64,000 nt of DNA, from the NCBI GenBank assembly GCA_951828385.1, contig OX639973.1, forward strand, positions 4,579,200 through 4,643,199, read 5' to 3'. Position numbers and translations under genes: made by a program. A model generated the notes under the pieces. The model was given only the letters and a program-made list of their open reading frames with translations. It made no database searches and was not told the DNA's origin. Positions 17,218 to 25,113 of this stretch are shown in pieces. This DNA is from an uncultured Poribacteria bacterium. Its GTDB lineage: Bacteria > Poribacteria > WGA-4E > WGA-3G. Numbering within the stretch: the first letter of the stretch is position 1; the number at the start of each line of letters is the position of its first letter.

Positions 17218-18378
17218 TCATCGCGACCAGAGCGGGATCAATACTTTTGTGAGTTGTGCCAAACTCTCCAAATTATGTGCTGGAAGGAAATAGTCCACGT
17301 ATGGCAACGCCGTGCGGATACCTCGACAGATTGGCTGATAGCCGTCGCTGCCGAGCAACGGGTTGAGCCAAATTAACCGATACGCATGCCGGTGCAACAT
17401 CTCCATAGAGCGACGCAGGATATCTACATCGCCGCGGTCCCAACCGTCGCTGATGAGAATAACTACCGTACGGTACGCCGAGAAAGATGGTGCAAACTGC
17501 CGATAGAATTCCAATAGACTTTCACCAATCTTCGTTCCACCTGACCAGTCCGGCACAACATTCGCTACTTCGTTTAAGCCTTCTGCCAACCCTTTCCGTT
17601 GGAGGAGCCCGGTAATGTCCGTCAGGTGCGTGCTGAAGACTGCGACCTCTATTTCTCTCAACTCCTGTTGCATGCCGTAGATGAATTGGATGAGGAACTT
17701 GGCATAACAGTCCATAGACCCGCTCACATCACAAAGGAGTAGAATCTTGGTCTTTTTAATCTTCTGCTGTTTCCGAATTAATTCGAGAGGTTCACCGCCG
17801 TGTACGAGACTTTTCCGCCAACTCCTGCGAAAATCAATAATTTTGCCCTTTTTGCCGACAACCTTCCGACGACTCAGCTTTGTCGCCAACACCGCCGCCA
17901 ATTTCGCAACGATCTCCCGTGCTTTCTCCATATCCTCGCGTGTGAACTCACTGAAATCCTTTCGGGTGAGGACTTCCTCTACACTATAAGCGAGCGGATC
18001 GTCTTCTTCTCCTTCTTCCTCATCGTCTTCGGTTTCGGTATCTAACCACTGTTCTATCATGTCTTGCTCGTCAGTAGCATCGGAGAGGTCTTGAAGACTG
18101 GACGGTTCGGGGGTCTCGTTGCCCGTATCAACAGCTTGGAAATCTGGACGCGGGTGCCGCCAAAACAGGTTGAAAGCGAGGTCAAACGTCTTCAGGTCTG
18201 CTTCCTTCGTAATAAGATTCGTCCGTGCTGTATGATAAAACGCCTCACGCTCACCGATGTCGATCAATTCAACGCTTTTGCACCAACTCAGTTGGTTGGT
18301 TGTTGTGACGTTAATGTCCATCTGTCGGAGCAATCGGCAGAAGTCTGTAATCTGTTGGAGAAGGGTCTGTTCAGTCAT
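17218..18378 (-). CDS. VWA domain-containing CoxE-like protein
   Basis: The product is 386 residues. The N-terminal half is helical with an acidic stretch (TETEDDEEEGEEDD). The C-terminal half is a von Willebrand A domain with the MIDAS motif CDVSGSM near residue 215, a TGG-like threonine region (WSGGTKIGE) and SDGWDRGD. CoxE-type proteins usually work with a MoxR AAA+ ATPase (CoxD) in maturing molybdenum hydroxylases or other complexes, but no such ATPase is found here. It sits 17 bp after a nucleotidyltransferase fusion gene. Confidence 0.85.
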   Translation of the reverse strand: MTEQTLLQQITDFCRLLRQMDINVTTTNQLSWCKSVELIDIGEREAFYHTARTNLITKEADLKTFDLAFNLFWRHPRPDFQAVDTGNETPEPSSLQDLSDATDEQDMIEQWLDTETEDDEEEGEEDDPLAYSVEEVLTRKDFSEFTREDMEKAREIVAKLAAVLATKLSRRKVVGKKGKIIDFRRSWRKSLVHGGEPLELIRKQQKIKKTKILLLCDVSGSMDCYAKFLIQFIYGMQQELREIEVAVFSTHLTDITGLLQRKGLAEGLNEVANVVPDWSGGTKIGESLLEFYRQFAPSFSAYRTVVILISDGWDRGDVDILRRSMEMLHRHAYRLIWLNPLLGSDGYQPICRGIRTALPYVDYFLPAHNLESLAQLTKVLIPLWSR

Positions 18379-18395
18379 TTTCTTAATATGTACCC

Positions 18396-19316
18396 CTAAA
18401 GCCGAGTTGATACGCTGCCTGATGTCCGATTTTCTTTCTCTAAGTAAGCAATGAAGGCATCGAGTTCTTTAAAGAGCCTGTCAAATACCGGACTAACCTG
18501 CTGTGCCTTCTGCTCGGTTTTTTCATAATCGAGTTTATCCATGGAACGACAAAGGAAAAGGTAGCGAAACTCTAAAAACTCCTGCAAGTGTCCAAAAGTT
18601 ATTTCGGAAATCACGGGTGGTCGTTCACCGTAAGGTGCTGCTATCTGTACCAACAATGCCTTATGCTCTCGACTTCCATCAGGCAGGCATAGATCAATCT
18701 CAAGGGCAATTTGCCTAAAAATGTTCTCCATACCCATATAGCAATCCGAGAGATATTTGGCAATTGTAACCTCTATGGCTCTTCTGTATTTCAACGGAGC
18801 GGTCTTGATTTTCCCTAACGCTTTTTGAATTCCTCTAATGGATCTTTCTATTTTCGGGCGTTCATCGGAGATGTCTTGTATCAATTGGCTCCGGTCCACA
18901 GGGTAGATGCTGCCTTTTCCAATGCTAACGGCTTGACTTTCAATTCTCTCACGATATAACGCTGGACAACTCTCGAAATCAACCAGATCCACCTCGAACA
19001 ATCGGCTGATAGCCTCAGCTTCCCATACTGCACGGAAGTACTTATCAGAGGGGATGCCCCAAACCGCAATATCAATATCCGACCATTTTGCGAAAGATTC
19101 CCGTTCAGTCAGGGAACCGAATACAGCAACCTGTGTCGCACCAAAATCTTCATAAAGCATCGCTGCGACCCGATGTGCAGTCTGCCAAGCGCGTTGCAGT
19201 AACGCCTCATCCACCTTCCGATTTTTGAAGTGCTGATCAAGCTTGCGGCGATATTCTGCTAACTCTTCAGGCGATAAATCTTTCGCTGTCCTGTAGTCTT
19301 TTGTAGGTTGGTGCAT
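18396..19316 (-). CDS. MNT nucleotidyltransferase fused to HEPN-like helical domain (copy A)
   Basis: The product is 306 residues. Residues about 45-120 form a minimal nucleotidyltransferase: VAVFGSLTE, then SDIDIAVWG nine residues later, and the third acidic site in FEVDLVDFE. Residues about 140-300 are a long helical region like a HEPN domain, including EFLEFRYLFLCRSM where the RNase motif Rx4-6H would be; the His is missing. MNT and HEPN are normally separate antitoxin and toxin genes, so this is a fusion. The first 100 residues are nearly identical to copy B (19333-20232) while the rest is much more different. It lies 16 bp downstream of copy B in the same direction. Confidence 0.8.
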   Translation of the reverse strand: MHQPTKDYRTAKDLSPEELAEYRRKLDQHFKNRKVDEALLQRAWQTAHRVAAMLYEDFGATQVAVFGSLTERESFAKWSDIDIAVWGIPSDKYFRAVWEAEAISRLFEVDLVDFESCPALYRERIESQAVSIGKGSIYPVDRSQLIQDISDERPKIERSIRGIQKALGKIKTAPLKYRRAIEVTIAKYLSDCYMGMENIFRQIALEIDLCLPDGSREHKALLVQIAAPYGERPPVISEITFGHLQEFLEFRYLFLCRSMDKLDYEKTEQKAQQVSPVFDRLFKELDAFIAYLEKENRTSGSVSTRL

Positions 19317-19332
19317 CTCACAATCTCCTTAA

Positions 19333-20232
19333 CTACTCGTTCGACTCTTGCCTATTTAACCATACTATAAACACGTCTAATTCTTTAGAAAGCCTGTCAA
19401 ACAACTGGCTAACCTGATTGGCATGTCTTTCCGCTCTTTCGTAGATGAGTTCATCTTCATAGATGTTCCTGAAAACGTGGCGGAATTCTAAAAGTTCCTC
19501 CAGAGCCTCAAAAGTTTCTTGGGAAATTACAGGTTGCCGCTCCGCTTGCAGTTCTGTCATCTGCGTTAGTAATTCCTTGTGCCATCTACTTCCATCTGGC
19601 AGGCGTAGGTCAATGTCCAGGGCAATTTCTTTAAAAATATTCTCTGTTCCTCTATAGCAGTCCACCAGATTTTTAGCGATGGCCATTTCTATCTCTTCTC
19701 TGTATTCAATAGGGGCAGTTTTAATTTTCTCTAATCGCTCTGTAATTTTTTTTAAGGTGCGTTCTATTTTAATGCGTTCATCGGAGATACGTTGTATGAG
19801 TGCTGACCTGTCCACTTTGTAGATCGCTCCTTTTTCGATCAGAGTCAATTGACTCTGAATTCTTTCACGAAATACCCCTTTACAGCTTTCAAAATCGACC
19901 AAGTCTACCTTGAACAATCCGCTGATGTCTGATGCTACTGATGATGCGCGGAAATATTTGTCATTAGGGATTCCCCAAACAGCGATGTCGATATCTGACC
20001 ATTTTGAGAAGGCATCTGGTTCGGCAAGTGACCCGAAGACAGCGACCTGTGTCGCGTCAAAGTCTTCATAGAGCATCGTCGCAATCCGGTGTGCAGTCTG
20101 CCACGCGCGTTGCAGCAACGCCTCATCTACCTTCCGATTTTGAAGGTGTTGATCAAGCTTGCGACGATATTCCGCTAATTCTTCGGGCGATAGGTCTTTC
20201 GCTGTGCGATGGTCTTCTGTGGGGTGATGCAT
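19333..20232 (-). CDS. MNT nucleotidyltransferase fused to HEPN-like helical domain (copy B)
   Basis: The product is 299 residues with the same plan as copy A: FGSLAE and SDIDIAVWG in the nucleotidyltransferase, then a helical domain with EFRHVFRNIYEDEL. In place of R-x4-H this has R-H-x-x-x-N-x-Y, so Asn occupies the expected catalytic position. It is first in a leftward cluster (copy B, copy A, VWA protein, alcohol dehydrogenase) and has its own promoter at 20254-20282 and an AAGGAG ribosome site. It may nucleotidylate its own or a partner HEPN domain, as in MNT-HEPN systems, but activity is unknown. Confidence 0.82.
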   Translation of the reverse strand: MHHPTEDHRTAKDLSPEELAEYRRKLDQHLQNRKVDEALLQRAWQTAHRIATMLYEDFDATQVAVFGSLAEPDAFSKWSDIDIAVWGIPNDKYFRASSVASDISGLFKVDLVDFESCKGVFRERIQSQLTLIEKGAIYKVDRSALIQRISDERIKIERTLKKITERLEKIKTAPIEYREEIEMAIAKNLVDCYRGTENIFKEIALDIDLRLPDGSRWHKELLTQMTELQAERQPVISQETFEALEELLEFRHVFRNIYEDELIYERAERHANQVSQLFDRLSKELDVFIVWLNRQESNE

Positions 20233-20519
20233 ATCGCTATCTCCTTAGAGAGTAGGATAGCACAAAATGGTTCAGCATGCAACAAAAAAGAGACGGGATA
20301 GTTTTTTGGGATTCCCATCTCAATTAGCGGAACGCGGTTGCTATCGAACAACAACCGTTGTCGGTCCCACCTCAAGCGAAACATTATTCTGTCGGCAACT
20401 GTCAGCATCGCCAGCTCCATGTCTTTCGACGTTATTTCCGACTCCACATCCAGACTTTTGAAACACCCAGCCAGCAGAAGCAGCGTAACAAGCGAGAATG
20501 TCGTAGCTGTGGCAGACAT
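20175..20519 (-). CDS. Doubtful lipoprotein frame or remnant
   Basis: The frame starts with a good lipoprotein signal (TFSLVTLLLLAGC) and continues SLDVESEITSKDMELAML. The second half runs over the promoter and the first codons of copy B on the same strand and looks random. It may be the 5' remnant of a lipoprotein gene; only the first 60 residues or so look biological. The rest of 20283-20624 holds no other gene. Confidence 0.25.
   Translation of the reverse strand: MSATATTFSLVTLLLLAGCFKSLDVESEITSKDMELAMLTVADRIMFRLRWDRQRLLFDSNRVPLIEMGIPKNYPVSFLLHAEPFCAILLSKEIAICITPQKTIAQRKTYRPKN
20254..20282 (-). promoter_or_regulatory. Promoter of MNT-HEPN cluster
   Basis: On the minus strand TTGCAT (20282-20277), a 17-base spacer and TATCCT (20259-20254) are followed by AAGGAG and the ATG of copy B, 22 bp after the -10 site. 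Confidence 0.6.
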
Positions 20520-20624
20520 TTAAGTTTTTCCAACAATACTACCCGCTGCTGTATCGGTTTTTTTCTGCGATTCATAAATTTTTCTAAAAATTTATTTGAA
20601 ATAAGCCGAGTAAGGAGTGAGGTG

Positions 20625-21236
20625 ATGAGTAAATCGGCATTGTTGGTGTTATTGGGGTTGAGCGCAAGCGTGGCGTTAGCCGATGATTTAGACGACCTTA
20701 TTGCGTTAGAAGATCAGGTCAAGACGCAGTTTGATCATCTGCTGAATTTACGCAAGATAGAGAACATTTTGGATGGAGTGAGCAGTGCTTGTTTAGAGCG
20801 TAGATGCTTTCAGGCCGGGGATCTTTACGCAGAGATAGATGCCACATTTACAGGGGATACAGAGGAGAACAACTGTGGGCAACTCGTGAAGGTTGAGTTA
20901 GGGGGAGGGAACGACTTCAATGTAAAAGCTGACGCTAAAGAACAACTCTTGGGAGGTTGTATGTTTATTGGTGCGCCAAGTGGCTGTCCTTGTCAGAGAG
21001 AGTTGACCCGTCTGGCTATCCTTAAAGTAGCGAATTGTTCCAAAGAAACGAGCGTCGAGATAAAGTCGCTAAAGCTACTGTGGAAGACCAATGATGGTAG
21101 TTTCCACACCATCTTCGCAGATGCGCCGAGCAGTGCTACTCTGATCGAGCAAAAAGATTGGCTATACTATAATCTGGATGAGATAAAAAATAGCGATGCG
21201 TTTATGAGTGCCAAGGCTGGCTCATGTCAAAACTAA
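20625..21236 (+). CDS. Secreted Cys-rich protein of unknown function
   Basis: The start ATG 20625 is chosen because it has a ribosome site (AAGGAG, then GAGG) and opens a clean signal peptide (MSKSALLVLLGLSASVALAD). The longer open frame upstream is not protein-like. The mature part of about 185 residues contains nine or more Cys (e.g. CLERRCF, GGCMF, GCPCQ), which suggests disulfides in the periplasm or outside. It overlaps the next gene by 13 bp, so the two are probably translated together. I do not recognise the family. Confidence 0.65.
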   Translation: MSKSALLVLLGLSASVALADDLDDLIALEDQVKTQFDHLLNLRKIENILDGVSSACLERRCFQAGDLYAEIDATFTGDTEENNCGQLVKVELGGGNDFNVKADAKEQLLGGCMFIGAPSGCPCQRELTRLAILKVANCSKETSVEIKSLKLLWKTNDGSFHTIFADAPSSATLIEQKDWLYYNLDEIKNSDAFMSAKAGSCQN

Positions 21237-22291
21237 TCGCAGTCGTGCTATTGGCACTCTTTATCATCAGCAACAGCGAGGCGCGTAAATGTAGATATGG
21301 ACTTGATTGTAATTATGATGACCTTCATCGTGAATACGAAAAATACGAAGCGGCGCAAAGAAAAAAGGAAAAGGAGCAGCATGGCGCAATAGATGATGGC
21401 AAATCCTGGTATCACCCCAACGAAGGGTATGTGAAGGGGAGCGAGAGAGCGCAGATATTACAGATTAGAGGTATCTCGCGTGCCTACATCGAATGTGTGC
21501 AGCATAAAGCTAACTCCGAGGCGGCTTTTGACTTCTCCATGCCACAAGGCTGGCTGTATGATACCTTTGCGCATTCGGCAAGGATGCGCAGCTTCTTTGA
21601 TACGGGTGTGAGTGAGCACTGGGTGCTTCCCAACGTTTACTGCAACAGCAACAACGTGCTGGCGGCGATGTCTTGGATGCGCTCCCACAAGAGGATGTCT
21701 TTCAAAGAGAACAAGGAAATGCACGCTAAATTCAGAGACAGTAGACCGCCCCTCTATAGTAAGAAGGAGATTGCAGATAGACGCAGGGAGCTTGCAAAAA
21801 AAGGGAAAAAGGGCGTGTATTGCGATTGGAGTGGCTGGCTTTACGATTCCAAGCACGGAAAATACCGATACTACTTTGATACGGCAGAGAAGGAGATGTT
21901 CAAATTCATCAATGTTTACTGTCGCGACAATACCGTTCGTTTCTTTGTTAAAAGCGTCGGTGGTGATCGTGATGAAATAGATTTAATATACCCTTTTAAG
22001 AACAGGCACGATTATGAGATACCGCCTACAGCAGTTTACCAACGAGTAGGTTGCAATTGGGACGGCTGGCTGTTTGGCTATTTGCTCGACCGAACGTGGA
22101 AAGATGGGAAGGGCAAGAGAAGGCAGGCTTATGAAAAATACTTTTCTGTTGACAAGACTTGGGTGAATGGGCGGGTGATGAACCCCTTCTGTTCAAGAGA
22201 GGAAGGTGAGAAGGAAGGCACGGTAACCGCGCTGCGCGTCTACTGCTTTTACAGCCACGAAGACAGGTGTAGCGACTTACGAGACCGATAG
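21224..22291 (+). CDS. Secreted protein with three GWL repeats, unknown function
   Basis: The product is 355 residues. The signal peptide MSKLIAVVLLALFIISNSEA is followed by a Lys/Glu-rich stretch. Three diverged repeats are visible. Each has G-W-L-Y/F (MPQGWLYDTF, DWSGWLYDSK, NWDGWLFGYL), then a Y/F-F-D/S-V/T-x motif, then N-V/P-Y/F-C (PNVYCNSN, INVYCRDN, MNPFCSRE). In the second and third a Cys precedes the Trp (YCDWSGW, GCNWDGW), as expected for disulfide-linked repeat units. It is coupled to the preceding secreted gene. No known family recognised. Confidence 0.65.
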   Translation: MSKLIAVVLLALFIISNSEARKCRYGLDCNYDDLHREYEKYEAAQRKKEKEQHGAIDDGKSWYHPNEGYVKGSERAQILQIRGISRAYIECVQHKANSEAAFDFSMPQGWLYDTFAHSARMRSFFDTGVSEHWVLPNVYCNSNNVLAAMSWMRSHKRMSFKENKEMHAKFRDSRPPLYSKKEIADRRRELAKKGKKGVYCDWSGWLYDSKHGKYRYYFDTAEKEMFKFINVYCRDNTVRFFVKSVGGDRDEIDLIYPFKNRHDYEIPPTAVYQRVGCNWDGWLFGYLLDRTWKDGKGKRRQAYEKYFSVDKTWVNGRVMNPFCSREEGEKEGTVTALRVYCFYSHEDRCSDLRDR

Positions 22292-22328
22292 GCGTTCGCC
22301 GTGCGGCTAAACGCCCCGTATGCCGACT

Positions 22329-22991
22329 CTACCAGTCCACTACCGAGTATTCATCGGCATAGATCAACACGCGAACACTCTCTCCTGGCAGTTTTTTGTA
22401 AAACAATACCTCCTCGCCTGAAGCGGTGGTTCCAGAAGACAGTGAGACAGTGACGACTGTGAACTCGCCGTTGAGCTTGTAGGATGTCCCCAGCGAGCCA
22501 TACAGATACTCGATGTCGGCGAACATGTCGCCGTAGGCATCCAGATGGTTGCCTTTACGGAATTTGACCGGGTTATCTGTGGGCGGATAACTTGTCGAAA
22601 CGCCTAACACTTCGCTCTGCGGCAGCTCCATCTCCACGAAGTTTTCCGTGATGATGAGCATATCGCCTTGGTCGGCGACTACTCTGCTAACTTCCAGCTC
22701 ACCGCTTGCATTCACATAGGCTACTCTCTTACCCGTAATATCCGTATCTTGCGCACTTACGCTCATTGGGTTGTCTGTGCCGCAGCCAGTTATCGGGCTG
22801 CAGAGTAATAGGACAGGGAGGGCGGCGGCGGCGGCTTTCCTTTTCCAGTCATATTTGGCGAAAGTATTGAATCTTTTTACCGCTGGCACTTCCTTTACTT
22901 TGTTTGCCACTTTGTTTGTTATTCTTTTGAGCACGCCATTTTTGTTGCCCTGCGCAACGCCTGCTATGGGGTTTTTATCTTTTTTCATCAT
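22329..22991 (-). CDS. Putative surface lipoprotein with long basic leader
   Basis: The product is 220 residues. The first 50 residues are strongly basic (KNGVLKRITNKVANKVKEV). Then AAAAALPVLLLCSPITGC gives a hydrophobic segment with a lipobox-like end. Normal lipoprotein leaders have only a few residues before the hydrophobic core, so either the start is much later or the leader is a special one. No closer Met lies right before the hydrophobic part. The mature part is about 150 residues, beta-rich, with no motif I recognise. It is convergent with the secreted pair. Confidence 0.55.
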   Translation of the reverse strand: MMKKDKNPIAGVAQGNKNGVLKRITNKVANKVKEVPAVKRFNTFAKYDWKRKAAAAALPVLLLCSPITGCGTDNPMSVSAQDTDITGKRVAYVNASGELEVSRVVADQGDMLIITENFVEMELPQSEVLGVSTSYPPTDNPVKFRKGNHLDAYGDMFADIEYLYGSLGTSYKLNGEFTVVTVSLSSGTTASGEEVLFYKKLPGESVRVLIYADEYSVVDW

Positions 22992-23008
22992 ATAAACCCT
23001 CCTTTGTC

Positions 23009-23223
23009 TATATTATACAGTAGTTTGGACAATTCTTGTCGCATGGACGTTGCGTTTTCAAAGGTCTGTCTATTTTTCTATGAGTTTCGGACGTTCACGG
23101 ACCTCGTAGAAAAACGCACACTTTCGGACGGATTGGGTAACCCAACCCCTACGAACCTGTGTCCCTCGTAGGGGGCGGGTCCCCCGCTCCGCTCGAAAAC
23201 TGTCCAAACTATAGTATATTATA
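23009..23223. mobile_element. 197-bp MITE with perfect 9-bp direct repeats
   Basis: The inverted ends share GTTTGGACA (left 23023-23031; right complement 23201-23209) within about 17 bp of similarity. Directly outside both ends stands TATATTATA (23009-23017 and 23215-23223), a perfect 9-bp duplication. The interior holds nested inverted repeats (TTTTTCTA/TAGAAAAA type) but no frame. It was probably mobilised by a transposase encoded elsewhere. Confidence 0.75.
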
Positions 23224-23354
23224 ATTACATGATATAAATCAAGTTAAAATTACAAAAAAAATACATATTTTTGCCAGAATTGCAATTTATTTATAACCCA
23301 AGTTGCTACTAACGGATTTTGAGCATTGTAACACGGTTTTTCCGGCACTTTCTT

Positions 23355-23419
23355 CACCCCGTAGGGGTGTTATGTCTATAGAACATCCGATGTGTCAGAA
23401 GCTGCACCCCGTAGGGGTG
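23355..23419. repeat. Two CACCCCGTAGGGGTG palindromes
   Basis: Exact copies at 23355-23369 and 23405-23419, each followed by (T/C)TATGTC. They are dispersed intergenic palindromes, not a CRISPR (only two units, dissimilar flanks). The second one stands just past the broken end of the small gene at 23425. Confidence 0.7.
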
Positions 23420-23424
23420 CTATG

Positions 23425-23616
23425 TCAATCTACCTGACGGTTGGTTGTATAGGCGTAATCTTCGCCGCTTTCGTCCATGACGCAAATATAACCATGAGCC
23501 CCTGCTTCATCATCAGGAATGACGCTATAGACTTTCCCTACTTCAAGAGAAGCGACATATCCTTCGTTATTAAGGCATAGACCAAATTGCGGAAACTGGT
23601 TTTCTTTTCTGTTCAT
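23425..23616 (-). pseudogene. Truncated copy of the FGLCLNNEGY small protein
   Basis: From ATG 23616 the product runs 63 residues, and to residue about 60 it is clearly a paralogue of the protein at 24099-24380 (shared FGLCLNNEGY, ASLEVGKVY, DESGEDYAYTT). It stops after three unrelated residues, where the paralogue has another 22 (from RFHLIQLPIAVEK). The break lies next to the CACCCC palindrome. It has its own promoter nearly identical to that of the 24-25 kb module, so it may still be expressed. Confidence 0.6.
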
Positions 23617-23633
23617 CGTTGTTAATAAGGAAA

Positions 23634-23662
23634 ATTGTAACACACTTCTAACAATTTCTCAA
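23634..23662 (-). promoter_or_regulatory. Promoter of truncated module
   Basis: Minus strand TTGAGA (23662-23657), 17 bases, TACAAT (23639-23634). The surrounding 40 bp is nearly identical to the promoter at 25114-25142. Confidence 0.6.
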
Positions 23663-23705
23663 ATCAAAACTGAAAATCATTACTGAAAGTTATTATTGAA
23701 AACAA

Positions 23706-23734
23706 TTGACTTCCGGGATACTTCATGATATGAT
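23706..23734 (+). promoter_or_regulatory. Promoter of the YgiT-type gene
   Basis: TTGACT (23706-23711), a 17-base spacer and TATGAT (23729-23734), followed by a leader of about 110 bp. Confidence 0.5.
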
Positions 23735-23850
23735 TCATTTATAGGCTCCGGGGCCCGGCTCGCGATAGGAGAGATTAACGTGATTTGTTGAATTTTAGAC
23801 TCAGGGGAATTGCGGATCATAACAGTCTACGCAATAGGAGGTACACAATA

Positions 23851-24087
23851 ATGAAAGCTTCTGAATGTGAATATTGTAGTGGCGAGATTCGCCAGAAGAA
23901 AGTTACCGTTGATCACTGGTATAAGGAGAAGTTGGTAATCATTAAAGATGTACCCGTCGGTGTTTGCCAAGAATGCGGTCAGCGATACTATGCAGCTGCA
24001 ACGTTAGATCGTCTTGATACCATGGCACAGAATAGCGATGCCGCGCCGGAGAGAATATCTGTCCCAGTTATGGTGATGAACCCGTAA
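23851..24087 (+). CDS. YgiT-type zinc finger protein
   Basis: The product is 78 residues from ATG 23851, chosen for its AGGAGG ribosome site. CEYCSGEI and GVCQECGQRYY give the two CxxC zinc knuckles of YgiT/MqsA N-terminal domains, ending in the usual short helix (AATLDRLDTMAQ). In other genomes such proteins are often antitoxin-like partners of a DUF4258 or MqsR toxin. No such toxin gene is next to it here. It is convergent with a toxin-antitoxin module. Confidence 0.8.
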   Translation: MKASECEYCSGEIRQKKVTVDHWYKEKLVIIKDVPVGVCQECGQRYYAAATLDRLDTMAQNSDAAPERISVPVMVMNP

Positions 24088-24098
24088 ATCTGCTGAGC

Positions 24099-24380
24099 CT
24101 ATGCTCCTGAAGCAGACAACAACGCCTTTTCAACAGCAATGGGCAGTTGAATTAAGTGAAAACGGTCGGTTGTATAGGCGTAATCTTCACCGCTTTCATC
24201 TATCACGCGGATATAACCGTGAGATGCTGCTTCATCATCCTGAATCACACGGTATACTTTCCCTACTTCAAGAGAAGCGGCATATCCTTCGTTATTAAGA
24301 CATAGACCGAATTGTGAAAAATTGGATCTCTTTTTATTTTGTCGTTGTCTTGCCTTTGTGGTCAATTTCTTATCTACCAA
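24099..24380 (-). CDS. Small protein coupled to the PemK toxin gene
   Basis: The product is 93 residues, with the core FGLCLNNEGYAASLEVGKVY, then HGYIRVIDESGEDYAYTTDR and a conserved-looking helix IQLPIAVEKAL. Similar small soluble proteins occur in cyanobacteria and other bacteria without assigned function. It overlaps the end of the PemK-like gene by 7 bp, so the two are translated together, and it may belong to the module functionally. A truncated second copy lies at 23425. Confidence 0.65.
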   Translation of the reverse strand: MVDKKLTTKARQRQNKKRSNFSQFGLCLNNEGYAASLEVGKVYRVIQDDEAASHGYIRVIDESGEDYAYTTDRFHLIQLPIAVEKALLSASGA

Positions 24381-24763
24381 ATTTTCATGAGGGTACCAAC
24401 TATTTGTAAAACCTGATTTACCGTATCATTGGGCATATCTCCAGCGTATCTCGCGCCTCTTTTCAACCAATCAAGGCTTTTGATGTGATCAGCCTGAATA
24501 ACTCCTGTAAGCTCAATATGACCTATGGAGGCTTTGTCGTGGATTGTCACATCTGGCGGTATGGAGACATCAAGGTCTCTGCGATAGGGAGCTCGGCGAG
24601 TCGTGATTGGGCACATAATTGCTAGGCGTAGTCTGCGATTATATTGTTCATCTGAGAGCACAAGCGCGGGACGTTCATTTGCTTGCTCATGTCCTGCTTG
24701 AGGATTGAAGTTAATCCACACTATATCACCACGTCGTGGAATATACATACGGAAATCTACCAT
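24374..24763 (-). CDS. PemK/MazF-family toxin
   Basis: The product is 129 residues. MYIPRRGDIVWINFNPQ, then HEQANERPALVLS, CPITTR and the C-terminal half with GVIQADHIKSLDW match the PemK/MazF SH3-like barrel endoribonuclease family. The RPALVLS and PITT motifs include the substrate-binding and catalytic region. The gene overlaps the antitoxin-like gene upstream by 7 bp. An internal start at 24748 (MYIPRRG) is also possible. Confidence 0.9.
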   Translation of the reverse strand: MVDFRMYIPRRGDIVWINFNPQAGHEQANERPALVLSDEQYNRRLRLAIMCPITTRRAPYRRDLDVSIPPDVTIHDKASIGHIELTGVIQADHIKSLDWLKRGARYAGDMPNDTVNQVLQIVGTLMKIW

Positions 24764-25008
24764 ACCTCCTTACCTACCGGTCTCCCTGTGTCCACCTCTT
24801 CAGAAGAATTAGACGCTAATGTTTTACAATCGGGTTCTGGGACGTTAGCGAGAAGTTCCTCAAGCGTATAGTCTGGAGGCGGCACAGATCCATTGTTTTC
24901 TTTTCGAGATGGTATATCATTATTTTCGACTGTAACCTTGTTATCAGCCAGATTAGGTTCTGCGGCATTCACTGAAAATTCTTCCAACGTAGCATTTGAT
25001 TTTTTCAT
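24757..25008 (-). CDS. MazE-like antitoxin lacking the AbrB domain
   Basis: The product is 83 residues. Its end (YTLEELLANV, then EEVDTGRPVGKEVW) is the toxin-binding tail of MazE/PemI-type antitoxins. The N-terminal AbrB/SpoVT swapped-hairpin DNA-binding domain is absent; in its place is a second, weaker TLEE repeat (ATLEEFSVNAAEPN). It may neutralise the toxin but probably cannot autoregulate the operon. It is first gene of the three-gene leftward module. Confidence 0.7.
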   Translation of the reverse strand: MKKSNATLEEFSVNAAEPNLADNKVTVENNDIPSRKENNGSVPPPDYTLEELLANVPEPDCKTLASNSSEEVDTGRPVGKEVW

Positions 25009-25113
25009 GATGGGTACTCCTTGTTTTCCAATACGGAAGGTTAAAATCTTCCCGCCTTCAAAGACTAACGGCTCTTATTGATTCTCTTTTGTGTTTATCC
25101 TTAATCGAAAAAA

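Noticed and set aside
23355-23419. CRISPR array
   Set aside because: Only two short palindromes with dissimilar surroundings and no cas genes.
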